A stretch of DNA of 64,000 nt from an uncultured Bacteroidales bacterium. Its GTDB lineage: Bacteria > Bacteroidota > Bacteroidia > Bacteroidales > UBA932. Each line of letters begins with the position of its first letter. Position 1 is the stretch's first letter. This document shows positions 50,336-60,606 of the stretch, piece by piece. Below the pieces are notes generated by a model that was not told the origin of the DNA, did no database searches, and saw only the letters and a program-made list of their open reading frames with translations. Location: assembly GCA_905233345.1 (NCBI GenBank), contig CAJODQ010000012.1, positions 1 through 64,000 of the forward strand, in the 5' to 3' direction. The translations under genes and the position numbers were made by a program.

Positions 50336-53300
50336 GCGCAAGCAAGCCATCGGATTCCTCGGTACGCCGCTTTTGGATGCGGTACGGCAGCCAATTGCTG
50401 TTCGTACTGGCCATCGTGCTGCTGGCCCTGTCGAACATCCGGCCCGATTATCCCGCACGGCTTCGCCGGCAGGTCAACCGGGTGGAGCGCTCGCTCCACA
50501 AGCGCGAGCACCTGGCCGAGAAGTATGCGTACCGGGCCCTGCAGGCAGGACCGGATGAGTGGGTTGATTTTGACGATCTGCCCGAAGACATCGTCCTTTA
50601 CTGCTACCAGGCCGATACGATGAAGAGCTGGACCCACCAGTTCCCCATCAATAACGACGAAGTGGACATCTATCCGTATTCGTACCGCCTGCAGTTCATG
50701 AGCAACCGGAACCTGTATGCCAATCCGCTGGCGTACATCGGCATCGAAGAGAAATACGTCAATCTGGGTTCCGCCTGGTATGTGGTGACCACGCAGTTCG
50801 ACCGGGATCACAAGACCAAGGTGGTGACGGGTATCCTCATCAAGACGGAATATCCCGGAAGCGCCGTCCCCAACGTGGTCAACAAGCACCTGAACCTGCG
50901 GGACGGTTACACGACGGTCGCCATCAGTGACGACGACACGGCCATCGTCTATGGCATCGAGGAGGGCCCGCTCTTCTCCATCGTGCCCACAGTGCCGCCC
51001 GCACCGGAGCACGGCAATATGCCCATGCGCTGGATCGCCTTCGCGCTGATGCTGCTGGCTGTCTTTCCGTACCATTACCGCCACCATACCTGGCTGACGT
51101 TCTGGATTGCTATTGGCGTCCTGGTCCTGGTCCGGCTGATGGCCTTTTATTATGTGGGCAAGGGTTATGCGACAGGCGAGCTCTTTTCCCCGGTGCTGTA
51201 TGCCGACACGGCGCTCTTCAATTCCCTGGGCAGCCTTCTGTTCAACAACATGGTGGTGGCCCTGGCCTTCTATGCCCTGTTCGTGATGCGCTACCGCATC
51301 CACAAGCGGGTGGAGAACTTTGCGCCGGTCCGCCGCTGGCTGGCCATCGGCCTGCATATGCTGGCCGCCCTGGCGCTGTTCGTGTATATCCATTTTGTGC
51401 TCCGTTCCCTGATCCTGAACTCCAGCATCACGATGGAGCCCTACCGCGTTGCCGACATCGGCATCTATGCCATCCTCTGTTACCTGACCTTCGCGATGCT
51501 GTTCCTGGCCCTGCTGTTCCAGATCTACCTCATCGTGATGCTGATCCGCAAAGATGCCCGCGTCAATCTCTTCTCCTGGCGCAACCTGCTGGCTTATACG
51601 ATGATCATCGCCCTCTACAGCGTGGTGTCCATCAACTCTTATAGCCTCGACAAGGAGTATGAGAGCAACCGCGTCAACACGAGCAAGCTGGCGGTCGAGC
51701 GCGACCTGTCGCTGGAATTGTTCCTGCGGGATGTCGAGCCTTCCATCCAGACCGATCCTTTCTTCTCGGTGCTAACCTCGGTCCACGGCACGGAGATGAT
51801 CAAAAACCGTATGCTGGAGCGCTATCTCTACAGCGATGTGGTCCGGAAATACAATATTACGCTGACCACCTGCTCCGCCAACGACCTGATCGCGTTGGGG
51901 CAGGGGATCGAGCCGGTCAATTGCTTCTCCTTCTACAAGAACATGGTCGACGAGTACGGCGTCCAGCTGGCGCCCGGCTCCCAGTTCTACTACCTGCACG
52001 ACTACAACGGCCTGGCTTCCTATCTGGGCATCTTCTCTTATCCCGATCCGTCCACCTACCAGGTATCCTGGCTCTTCATGGAGCTTGAGTCGAAGTTCCG
52101 CAACGATGTGGTAACCAATCCTTTCGACGCGCTGACGACCCGGGCGGGAACGGCGGCGACCCTGCCGCGCCACTACTCGTATGCCCGTTATTCCGACGAG
52201 CGGCTGGTCTCGTATGGCGGCAATTACGATTATCCTGTGACGCCCCCGGAGGGTTATGAGTCCGGCTACCGGATGGTTACCAAGAACGGTTTCGTCCACT
52301 TTGTGAACCGCCTGTCCCCGGAGGACCTCACCGTGGTTTCCCGACCAAAACGGCCCTTCTTCCCGCACGTGGTGTCCTTCTCCTACCTGGTCATCTTCTA
52401 CGGACTCTTCCTGCTGCTCTTCACGATGCGCTGGCGGCGCGAGAAACTTTTCAACCTGCCGAAGCATTCGCTCAAGCGCAAGATCACCCTGCTGATCACC
52501 CTGACCATGGTGGTGGCGCTGGGTACCATGGGTGTCGGCAGTGTCGTCTATGTGATGCGCCTGACCCGCGAAAACAACCGCGAGGCGATGAACGGACTGA
52601 TGGAATCGGCGCAGGCGCTGCTGGCGGAGCCCTGCAAATACGCCATGCGCTACAACGACATCAACACACCGCAGCTCTTCGCCGCGATGGATGAGTTCAA
52701 CAAGGTCACGCACAGCGACCTGCATCTCTACAACGTCCACGGCGAATTGATTCGTTCCACCAAGCCGGAGCTCTTCGACCAGTATCTGGTGGGCAAGCGC
52801 ATGAGCAACAAGGCGTTCCGACGGATTGTCAAAGACCGGCAACTGCGGTATGCCGATCTGGAGAACATCGCCGGCGTGAGTTTCTACTCCATCTATGAGC
52901 CAGTGTTCAACGGCGACGGCGCCCTGGTGGCGATTGCCAACGTGCCGTATTTCACCCGCAGTCAGGATGTGACCGATGCGACGGCTTCGACCATGTCGGT
53001 CATCATCAACATCTACCTGATCCTGCTGATCGCGGCGGTCGTCATCGGCACCCTGATTTCCAATTCGCTGTCGCGCCCGCTGGTCGAGATCAAGGAGCGC
53101 ATCGAGCGGCTCGCGCTGTCGGGCAACCGGCGCATCAAGTACCGCAACACGCGCGACGAGCTGGGCGTGCTGATCGAGTCGTACAACAAGATGGTGGAGG
53201 ACCTGGAGGAGAGTACGCGGCAGCTGGCCCACAACGAGCGCGAGCAGGCCTGGAAAGAGATGGCCCGCCAGATCGCGCACGAGATCAAGAATCCGCTCAC

Positions 53301-53934
53301 GCCCATGAAGCTCAGCATCCAGTACCTGATGAAGCTCAAGGAAGAAAATGTGCCGGGTTGGGAAGAGAAGCTCGAGAGTGTGAGCAAGTCGCTGCTGGAG
53401 CAGATCGACACGCTCTCGCAGACGGCCACGGAGTTCTCTTCGTTCGCGCGTTTCTACAGCGAGGAGGTGACGCGGATCGATCTGGACGCCCTGATCCGGG
53501 AACAGCGCGAGTTCTTCGACAACCGGGAGGACATTTCCTTCGAGCTGGTGCTTCCTGCAGAAGGCGCAGCCCTGGTGGACGCACGCCGCAGCCAACTGGC
53601 CCGCGTGCTGGTCAACCTGATCACCAATGCCATCCAGGCCATCGACAATGCGGGCGTCCAGGGCGGGAAGATCTGCATCTCGCTGACCGCCACACAGTTG
53701 GAGGGCGCTCCGGCCTGGCGGATCGACGTAGAGGACAATGGACCCGGCGTCAGCGACGAAGACATGGCGAAACTCTTCACGCCGAATTTCACGACGAAGA
53801 AGACGGGCACCGGCCTCGGCCTGGCCATCTGCCGCAGCATCATCGAACAGAGCCAGGGCACCATCGGCTACAGCCGCTCCGCCCTTGGCGGCGCACGCTT
53901 CACCATCCTGCTTCCCGCTGCATCCCGGGCTTGA
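50332..53934 (+). CDS. Large NtrY-like sensor histidine kinase
   Basis: 1200 residues. N-terminal helix (about 20-40), extracytoplasmic region, a cluster of membrane helices (about 235-450), a second extracytoplasmic region (about 455-675), two more helices flanking another sensor segment (about 730-910), HAMP (SNSLSRPLVEIKERIERLA), DHp with QIAHEIKNPLTPMKLS, and HATPase (NLITNAIQAI, VEDNGPGVSDED, GTGLGLAICRS). The architecture matches Bacteroidetes NtrY-like kinases; the NtrC-like regulator at 58884 could be its partner. The last codons and the stop lie in a dispersed palindrome half. The start at 50332 overlaps the rlmH stop. Confidence 0.88.
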   Translation: MSASKPSDSSVRRFWMRYGSQLLFVLAIVLLALSNIRPDYPARLRRQVNRVERSLHKREHLAEKYAYRALQAGPDEWVDFDDLPEDIVLYCYQADTMKSWTHQFPINNDEVDIYPYSYRLQFMSNRNLYANPLAYIGIEEKYVNLGSAWYVVTTQFDRDHKTKVVTGILIKTEYPGSAVPNVVNKHLNLRDGYTTVAISDDDTAIVYGIEEGPLFSIVPTVPPAPEHGNMPMRWIAFALMLLAVFPYHYRHHTWLTFWIAIGVLVLVRLMAFYYVGKGYATGELFSPVLYADTALFNSLGSLLFNNMVVALAFYALFVMRYRIHKRVENFAPVRRWLAIGLHMLAALALFVYIHFVLRSLILNSSITMEPYRVADIGIYAILCYLTFAMLFLALLFQIYLIVMLIRKDARVNLFSWRNLLAYTMIIALYSVVSINSYSLDKEYESNRVNTSKLAVERDLSLELFLRDVEPSIQTDPFFSVLTSVHGTEMIKNRMLERYLYSDVVRKYNITLTTCSANDLIALGQGIEPVNCFSFYKNMVDEYGVQLAPGSQFYYLHDYNGLASYLGIFSYPDPSTYQVSWLFMELESKFRNDVVTNPFDALTTRAGTAATLPRHYSYARYSDERLVSYGGNYDYPVTPPEGYESGYRMVTKNGFVHFVNRLSPEDLTVVSRPKRPFFPHVVSFSYLVIFYGLFLLLFTMRWRREKLFNLPKHSLKRKITLLITLTMVVALGTMGVGSVVYVMRLTRENNREAMNGLMESAQALLAEPCKYAMRYNDINTPQLFAAMDEFNKVTHSDLHLYNVHGELIRSTKPELFDQYLVGKRMSNKAFRRIVKDRQLRYADLENIAGVSFYSIYEPVFNGDGALVAIANVPYFTRSQDVTDATASTMSVIINIYLILLIAAVVIGTLISNSLSRPLVEIKERIERLALSGNRRIKYRNTRDELGVLIESYNKMVEDLEESTRQLAHNEREQAWKEMARQIAHEIKNPLTPMKLSIQYLMKLKEENVPGWEEKLESVSKSLLEQIDTLSQTATEFSSFARFYSEEVTRIDLDALIREQREFFDNREDISFELVLPAEGAALVDARRSQLARVLVNLITNAIQAIDNAGVQGGKICISLTATQLEGAPAWRIDVEDNGPGVSDEDMAKLFTPNFTTKKTGTGLGLAICRSIIEQSQGTIGYSRSALGGARFTILLPAASRA

Positions 53935-53963
53935 CACGCCTCATCCCGGACTTGATCCGGGAT
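53922..53963. repeat. Dispersed palindrome between convergent genes
   Basis: A half copy (ATCCCGGGCTTGAC, 53922-53935) supplies the stop codon of the kinase gene; a full copy follows: ATCCCGGA, loop CTTGA, TCCGGGAT (53943-53963). The der stop codon starts at the next base. Confidence 0.75.
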
Positions 53964-55277
53964 CTATTTCTGTCTCAAGAAAATCTGCAGAACACAGCCC
54001 GTGAAATCGAAGTGGCTGCGGAGCTTGTTTTCAAGGAAACGCTTGTAGGGGTCACGGATGTACTGCGGCAGGTTGCAGAAGAACGCGAACGACGGCGAGG
54101 CCGTGGGAAGTTGCGTGATGTACTTGATCTTGATGTATTTTCCTTTCCAGGCCGGCGGCGGATAGTTCTCGATCTCCGGTAGCATGACCTCGTTGAGCTG
54201 GGAAGTGGGGATGCGGCGCGAATAGTTGGCGTAGACCTTGTCGGCGGCGTCCAGCACGTCCATGATGCGCTGCTTCGTGATGGCGGAGGTGAAGATCACG
54301 GGCACGTCGCTCAGCGGGGCGATGCGCTTCTGGATGGCTTCCTTGAACTCTTTCATGGTGTTGGCCGTCTTGTCGGCGACCAGGTCCCACTTGTTGACCA
54401 CGATGACGCAGCCCTTGCGGTTGCGGACGATCAGGTTGAAGATCGCCATGTCCTGGGCTTCCATGCCGCTGGTGGCGTCGATCATCAGGATGCAGACGTC
54501 GGAGTTTTCGATGGCGCGGATCGAACGCAGGACGGAGTAAAACTCCAGGTCTTCGGTGACCTTGGTCTTCTTGCGCAGGCCGGCCGTGTCGACGATCATG
54601 AATTCGTGGCCGAATTTGTTGTAGTGCGAGGAAATGGCATCGCGGGTGGTGCCGGCCACGGGCGTGACGATGTTGCGCTCCTCTCCCAGCAGGGCGTTGG
54701 TCAGGGACGATTTGCCCACGTTGGGCTTGCCCACAATGGTGAAGCGGGGAAGTCCCTCGTAGGGATCCGCCACATCTTTCGTCTCCTTGGGCAGCTTCGC
54801 CACCACCAGGTCGAGCAGGTCGCCCGTGCCGCTGCCGGTGGCGGCGGCGATGGGAATCGGGTCGCCGAGGCCCAGGCCGTAGAACTGGTAGCTGTCGTAC
54901 ATCTTGTCGCCGGTATCCACCTTGTTGACGGCCAGGATCACCGGTTTCTTGCAGCGGCGCAGGATGTCGGCGATCTCTTCGTCGAAGTCGGTGATGCCGG
55001 TCGCGGCCTCCACCATGAAGAGCACGAGGTCGCACTCGTCGATGGCGATGAGCACTTGCTTGCGGATCTCGCCCTCGAAGACGTCGTCGCTGCCCGAGGT
55101 GAAGCCGCCGGTGTCGACCACGGAAAACTCATGGCCGCACCACTCGCATTTGCCGTAGTGGCGGTCGCGGGTAACACCCGCCGTTTCATCGACAATGGCC
55201 TGGCGGATGCCCACCAGCCGGTTGAAAAGGGTCGATTTGCCCACGTTCGGGCGTCCGACGATAGCTACGAGGTTCAT
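53964..55277 (-). CDS. der: Ribosome biogenesis GTPase Der (EngA)
   Basis: 437 residues. Two tandem GTPase domains: [18 protein letters not shown] and NKVD in the first; [22 protein letters not shown] and NKWD in the second; then a KH-like C-terminal domain ([20 protein letters not shown]). Acts in 50S assembly. The start at 55277 ([11 protein letters not shown]) fits the family. Stop codon directly abuts a dispersed palindrome. Confidence 0.95.
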   Translation of the reverse strand: MNLVAIVGRPNVGKSTLFNRLVGIRQAIVDETAGVTRDRHYGKCEWCGHEFSVVDTGGFTSGSDDVFEGEIRKQVLIAIDECDLVLFMVEAATGITDFDEEIADILRRCKKPVILAVNKVDTGDKMYDSYQFYGLGLGDPIPIAAATGSGTGDLLDLVVAKLPKETKDVADPYEGLPRFTIVGKPNVGKSSLTNALLGEERNIVTPVAGTTRDAISSHYNKFGHEFMIVDTAGLRKKTKVTEDLEFYSVLRSIRAIENSDVCILMIDATSGMEAQDMAIFNLIVRNRKGCVIVVNKWDLVADKTANTMKEFKEAIQKRIAPLSDVPVIFTSAITKQRIMDVLDAADKVYANYSRRIPTSQLNEVMLPEIENYPPPAWKGKYIKIKYITQLPTASPSFAFFCNLPQYIRDPYKRFLENKLRSHFDFTGCVLQIFLRQK

Positions 55278-55281
55278 CGTT

Positions 55282-56625
55282 TTATCTATAATCAATTTCT
55301 TCGATCCAGCCACTCCACTGGTTGAAGTAGAGGTTGCCGCCGGCCCATTCTGCTTCGCCGCGCTGGAAATCCACCGTTTCGCTGCGGATGAATTTCTTGG
55401 CCGGGAAGAACTGGCCGGAGTAGTCGCTGTTGCAAATCAGGCGGTAAGCGTCGAGCCCTTTGGTGTAGAACCAGTACTCGTCGTCGTTGTCGCGCACAGC
55501 ACCGCGGCCGCGGCCGAACGACACGTCGGTCGGCACCCAGCCGATGCCTTCATAGTACACCTCGCTCCAGTCGTGCATGTTGACGGCGCCCGGATGCAGC
55601 ATCCAGCCGCTCTGCCAGCGGGCCGGGACGCCCGCACAACGGCACAGGGTCACCAGTAGTAGGCCCACCTGACCGCAGTCGCCGTGCTTGTTTTCCAGCA
55701 CGTACATGGGGATATTCTCCAGCGTGGAGTATTCCCGGGCACTGGCCCAGGGGAAATGGTCCACGATCCAGCCGTAGATGGCCCGGACCTTCAGGTAGGG
55801 ATTGTCGATGCCCGCCGTCAGCGAGTCGGCAAGGGCTTTGATCGGGTCGGTGAAGACGATGTGGGTCTTGCGCTCGGCCGTGAAGGTCTTGTAGAGCTCG
55901 GATTCCGTATCGTAAGGCAGGCAGTCTTCGGGCCGGAAGTCGTACCACTCGTTGAAACCGGTGAACGAGAAGACGTAGGAGAAGACGGTCGGCTCACCGG
56001 CCACCGCGGGTTTCTCCATGTAGAGGCTCTTGTGCTCCACATCGTCCGGCGCGATGATGTAGTCGGGCTGGGAGGTGGATATGAGCTTCACCTCGGAGAT
56101 GCTGTTCTGGTCTTCGCGCGGATAGGGCATCCAGACGCGCACCAACTCTCCGGCCGGCACCACGTCGGGCTTGACGGTCATTTCGTACTTGATGGTGAAG
56201 TTGACCGGCTTGACCAGGTTCTCTCCGGTGCGCCGCACCGTGGCGATGACGTCGCGGTTGTAGTCGTCCAGGTAGATGTCCTCCACGTCGCGGGTCACAC
56301 CGTGAACGGCCTCATAGACCTTGCGGGCCTCGGGATCGATGCGGAAAAGGTTGCGGCCGGCATTGCGGAAATAGCGTTTCTGTCCGTCGATGACACGGCC
56401 TTCCAGCGCTTTGCTTTCCTCCCAGGCTGCTACCTGTTCCTGCGTGAGTTCAGGGTAGTAGGGCTTCAGATACTCCACGATCCAGGCGCTGTCGCGCGGG
56501 AAATCGAGGGCAATGCGGGCGTCGCGCTCGGCATCGGTGATGTCGAGCGTGGGGTCGCCGGAAGCAGAATGTCCACACGCGCATACGACGAGTGTGGACA
56601 TCAGGATCAGGAGGGCTCTGCGCAT
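55282..56625 (-). CDS. Transglutaminase-like lipoprotein
   Basis: 447 residues. Signal peptide with lipobox VVCACG. After an N-terminal beta region the transglutaminase-like core shows [17 protein letters not shown] (catalytic Cys), [21 protein letters not shown] (catalytic His and Asp). These bacterial enzymes are often proteases or peptidases, not cross-linkers; substrate unknown. It ends 4 bases before der and starts 8 bases after efp on the same strand. Confidence 0.85.
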   Translation of the reverse strand: MRRALLILMSTLVVCACGHSASGDPTLDITDAERDARIALDFPRDSAWIVEYLKPYYPELTQEQVAAWEESKALEGRVIDGQKRYFRNAGRNLFRIDPEARKVYEAVHGVTRDVEDIYLDDYNRDVIATVRRTGENLVKPVNFTIKYEMTVKPDVVPAGELVRVWMPYPREDQNSISEVKLISTSQPDYIIAPDDVEHKSLYMEKPAVAGEPTVFSYVFSFTGFNEWYDFRPEDCLPYDTESELYKTFTAERKTHIVFTDPIKALADSLTAGIDNPYLKVRAIYGWIVDHFPWASAREYSTLENIPMYVLENKHGDCGQVGLLLVTLCRCAGVPARWQSGWMLHPGAVNMHDWSEVYYEGIGWVPTDVSFGRGRGAVRDNDDEYWFYTKGLDAYRLICNSDYSGQFFPAKKFIRSETVDFQRGEAEWAGGNLYFNQWSGWIEEIDYR

Positions 56626-56633
56626 GGCGCTGC

Positions 56634-57206
56634 TTATTTGACGCGCTCGCCGTAGGAGCGGTCCGTGGTGTTGACGCGGATCTTGTCGCCCTGGTTGATG
56701 AAGAGCGGAACCATGATGATGGCGCCGGTCTCAAGGGTGGCTTCCTTGAGGGCGTTGGTCGAAGCGGTGTTGCCCTTGACAGCCGGTTCGGTGTAGGTCA
56801 CTTCGAGTTCCACATAGGTAGGGAGCTCGCAGGTAAGGCAGCGCTCTTCTTCGCCTTCCACATGGAAGACCATGTTGACGATCTGGCCTTCCTTCATCAG
56901 GTCGGCATTCTCGACGATGTCTTTCTCGAGCTTGATCTGGTCGAAGGTTTCGTTGTTCATGAAGTTGAACCCGTCCTCTTCGGCATAGATGAATTGATAT
57001 TCGCGGTGCTCGACCGTGATCACATCAATTTTCTCACCGGCGTTCCAGGTTTTCTCCAGGATGCGGCCGTTCTCGAGGTTGCGGAGTTTGGACTTGACGA
57101 AAGCGGGCCCCTTGCCCGGTTTGACATGCTGGAACCATACGATGGAGCAGGGTTTTCCTTCGAAATCGAGATAAAGTCCGTTCTTGAAATCAGCAGTTGT
57201 TGCCAT
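56634..57206 (-). CDS. efp: Elongation factor P
   Basis: 190 residues. KOW-like N-terminal domain with the loop PGKGPAF (Lys32, the residue modified in many bacteria), and two OB domains with YVELEVTYTEPAVKGNT and TTDRSYGERV. Relieves ribosome stalling at proline runs. No EpmA/YeiP-type modification gene is visible. The start at 57206 (MATTADFKNG) is standard; the longer frame to 57254 is leader. Confidence 0.95.
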   Translation of the reverse strand: MATTADFKNGLYLDFEGKPCSIVWFQHVKPGKGPAFVKSKLRNLENGRILEKTWNAGEKIDVITVEHREYQFIYAEEDGFNFMNNETFDQIKLEKDIVENADLMKEGQIVNMVFHVEGEEERCLTCELPTYVELEVTYTEPAVKGNTASTNALKEATLETGAIIMVPLFINQGDKIRVNTTDRSYGERVK

Positions 57207-57219
57207 ATAACAGTGTATT

Positions 57220-58104
57220 TTATAGATTATTATTGTCGGTTTGTCCGCCGCCAAGGCGCTGCAAATATATAAAAATTTCCTCTAACTGCCATTTCGGGGT
57301 CGAGGTGGCTCCGCAAATACCCACAAAATCACCGTCCTGCAGCCAGTCCGGGTTGATCTGGGAAGCGTTTTCCACGCGGTAGGTGCGCGGGTTTTCGCCG
57401 CGGCACAGTTCGAAGAGCACCTTCCCGTTCGAGCTTTCCCGCCCGCTCACAAAGAGGATCACGGAGTGGTTGCGGGCGAATTCGACGAGCGACTGGTGGC
57501 GCTGCACCACCTGCCGGCAGATGGTGTCGTAGACTTCGGCGTCGGGGCGCTGGGCGCGGATGCGCGCGGCGATGGCCTGGAACTCGTCGGGGTCTTTGGT
57601 CGTCTGGGAGAAGAGGGCCACGGGACGGGAGAAGTCGATGCCCGCGAGGTCTTCGGGGCTGCTGATGACGATGGCCTCGCTGTCGGTCTGGCCCACCAGG
57701 CCGTTGACCTCGGCATGGCCTTTCTTGCCGAAGATCACCACCTGGCCGCCCTGTTCGCGGATCCGCTGCCATGTGCTGCGCACGCGCTCCTGGAGCTTCA
57801 GCACCACGGGGCAGGTGCAGTCGATTACCTGCAGGCGGTTGCGCCGGGCCAGCGCGTAGGTTTCCGGAGGCTCGCCGTGGGCGCGCACCAGGATCACGTC
57901 GTCGTGGAGCTGTTCCACCTCTTCGATGGACAGGATCTCCAGGCCCTTTTTCTTCAGGCGCTCAAGCTCCACCGAGTTGTGGACGATGGCCCCGAGCGAA
58001 TAGAGCCGGGGGCTGTATTGGAGGTAGTTTTCCGCCTGCTCCACGGCACGGACCACGCCGTGGCAGAATCCGGAGCGGGGGTCGATTTCTACCCGGAGAT
58101 TCAT
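57220..58104 (-). CDS. ispH: 4-hydroxy-3-methylbut-2-enyl diphosphate reductase
   Basis: 294 residues. Fe-S cysteines in GFCHGVVRAVE, DCTCPVV and VGICGATSTP, with active-site residues in GAIVHN, RAHGEPPE and KGHAEVNG. Last step of the MEP isoprenoid pathway, giving IPP and DMAPP. The start at 58104 (MNLRVEIDPRSGFC) is chosen because the longer frame reaches into cmk. Overlaps cmk by 4 bases. Confidence 0.94.
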   Translation of the reverse strand: MNLRVEIDPRSGFCHGVVRAVEQAENYLQYSPRLYSLGAIVHNSVELERLKKKGLEILSIEEVEQLHDDVILVRAHGEPPETYALARRNRLQVIDCTCPVVLKLQERVRSTWQRIREQGGQVVIFGKKGHAEVNGLVGQTDSEAIVISSPEDLAGIDFSRPVALFSQTTKDPDEFQAIAARIRAQRPDAEVYDTICRQVVQRHQSLVEFARNHSVILFVSGRESSNGKVLFELCRGENPRTYRVENASQINPDWLQDGDFVGICGATSTPKWQLEEIFIYLQRLGGGQTDNNNL

Positions 58105-58802
58105 AAGATGCTGAGGTTGAAGCGTTCGCGCAGGATGCCGTCGAGCCATTGCATCTGCTCTTCGACGGTCATGTGGCTGTTGTCGAGGACCAGGGCGTCT
58201 TCGGCCTGGCGAAGCGGGTTCATGGCGCGGTGCGAGTCGATGTAGTCGCGCTCCTGCACGTTTTTGAGGATGGCATCGAAGTCGGGATGCTGCCCGGCTT
58301 CCTCCATCTGGCGGACGCGGCGCTCTGCGCGGATGCGCGCATCGGCGGTCATGAAGATCTTCAGATCGGCGTTGGGAAAGACCGCCGTGCCGATGTCCCG
58401 GCCATCCATCACGCAGCCCTTCGCCCCCAGCTTATGCAACTGCTCGTCTACGAAATTGCGCACGAAAGGGAGGGCGGCGATGGCGCTCACGTTGCGGGCC
58501 ACCTCCAGCTCCCGGATCTGGGCGGACACGTCGTCGCTGCCCAGGAAAACGCGCATCGTGCCGTCGGCCTTGGGCATGACGGAAATGTCGATCTTGCCCA
58601 GGAGGATGTCTTCCTGCAGCTGCCGTTCGTCGATCCGTCCGTTCCATTCGATCCGTCCGCTGCGCAGTCCGTAAAGGGTGACGGTGCGGTAGAGGGCGCC
58701 GCTGTCGAGGTAGAGAATACCGAGGCGGCGGGCGATCTCCACGGCGAAGGTGCCCTTTCCGGTGGAGGAATATCCGTCGATGGCGATGATGAGCTTGTTC
58801 AT
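58101..58802 (-). CDS. cmk: Cytidylate kinase
   Basis: 233 residues. P-loop IDGYSSTGKGTFAVEIARR, SGALYRTVTLYGLR, MDGRDIGTAVFPNADLKIFMTA and RAERR lid arginines. Phosphorylates CMP/dCMP. Translationally coupled to ispH by a 4-base overlap. Confidence 0.94.
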   Translation of the reverse strand: MNKLIIAIDGYSSTGKGTFAVEIARRLGILYLDSGALYRTVTLYGLRSGRIEWNGRIDERQLQEDILLGKIDISVMPKADGTMRVFLGSDDVSAQIRELEVARNVSAIAALPFVRNFVDEQLHKLGAKGCVMDGRDIGTAVFPNADLKIFMTADARIRAERRVRQMEEAGQHPDFDAILKNVQERDYIDSHRAMNPLRQAEDALVLDNSHMTVEEQMQWLDGILRERFNLSIL

Positions 58803-58827
58803 AGGCTGATGTGCGAATCTATTCCTA

Positions 58828-58856
58828 CAAATATATGAAATTTATCGCTATCTTTG
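58828..58856. promoter_or_regulatory. Divergent -7 boxes of cmk and the NtrC-like gene
   Basis: CAAATATA (58828-58835) is TATATTTG on the minus strand, 26 bases before cmk. TATCTTTG (58849-58856) lies 27 bases before the regulator start at 58884. Confidence 0.5.
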
Positions 58857-58883
58857 CATTTTCTGGATATAAATAGCATTACC

Positions 58884-60022
<1,139 letters not shown>

Positions 60023-60044
<22 letters not shown>

Positions 60045-60592
60045 GCGAGCGTGCCGGGGTGTTTGGGCTGGACGCCCTTTCCCTTGTAGTATTTCTGAAT
60101 CTTTTTCAGGTCGGCCATGGCGTCGTCGCTGCATTCCATGCGCCAGCCGTAGGTGATTTCCTTTTTACCCCAGTCGAAATAGCCGACGTAGACCGGGACG
60201 CCGGCGGCTTTGGCGATGGTGTGGAAACCGGTCTTCCAACGCTTGACGGGCTTGCGGGTACCTTCGGGGGCGATACAGAGGGCGAACTGTTCGCTTTCTT
60301 CCATGGCTTCAATCACCTGTCGGGTGATGCTGACGGGGTTCTGGCGGTCCACCGGGATGGCGCCTACGCTGCGCAGGAGCGCGCCCAGGGGCCAGAAGAA
60401 GAATTCTTTTTTGATCATCACGCGCGGCTTGCCGCCCAGTGAACGGTAGAAGAACCAGGCCACGACGAAATCCCAAATCGAGGAGTGGGGCACGCCCAGC
60501 AGAATCAGCTTGGGCTCGGGCGGAAGTTCCGTATCGGGAGTGGTCCAGTGCATCCATTTGGTGAGGATGCGGCGGGCGGTGGCGGGTTTCAT
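60023..60592 (-). CDS. PlsC-like acyltransferase
   Basis: 189 residues. Acyltransferase family motifs: GVPHSSIWDFVVAWF (HX4D, catalytic His and Asp), KKEFFFWPLG, GAIPVDR and APEGTRKPV (substrate phosphate binding). Short for PlsC and without an obvious membrane helix, so the acceptor may be lysophosphatidate or another hydroxyl lipid. The start at 60592 is used; the longer frame runs through parE. Follows parE by 14 bases on the same strand. Confidence 0.8.
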
Positions 60593-60606
60593 GGCAGCGG
60601 GTTGGC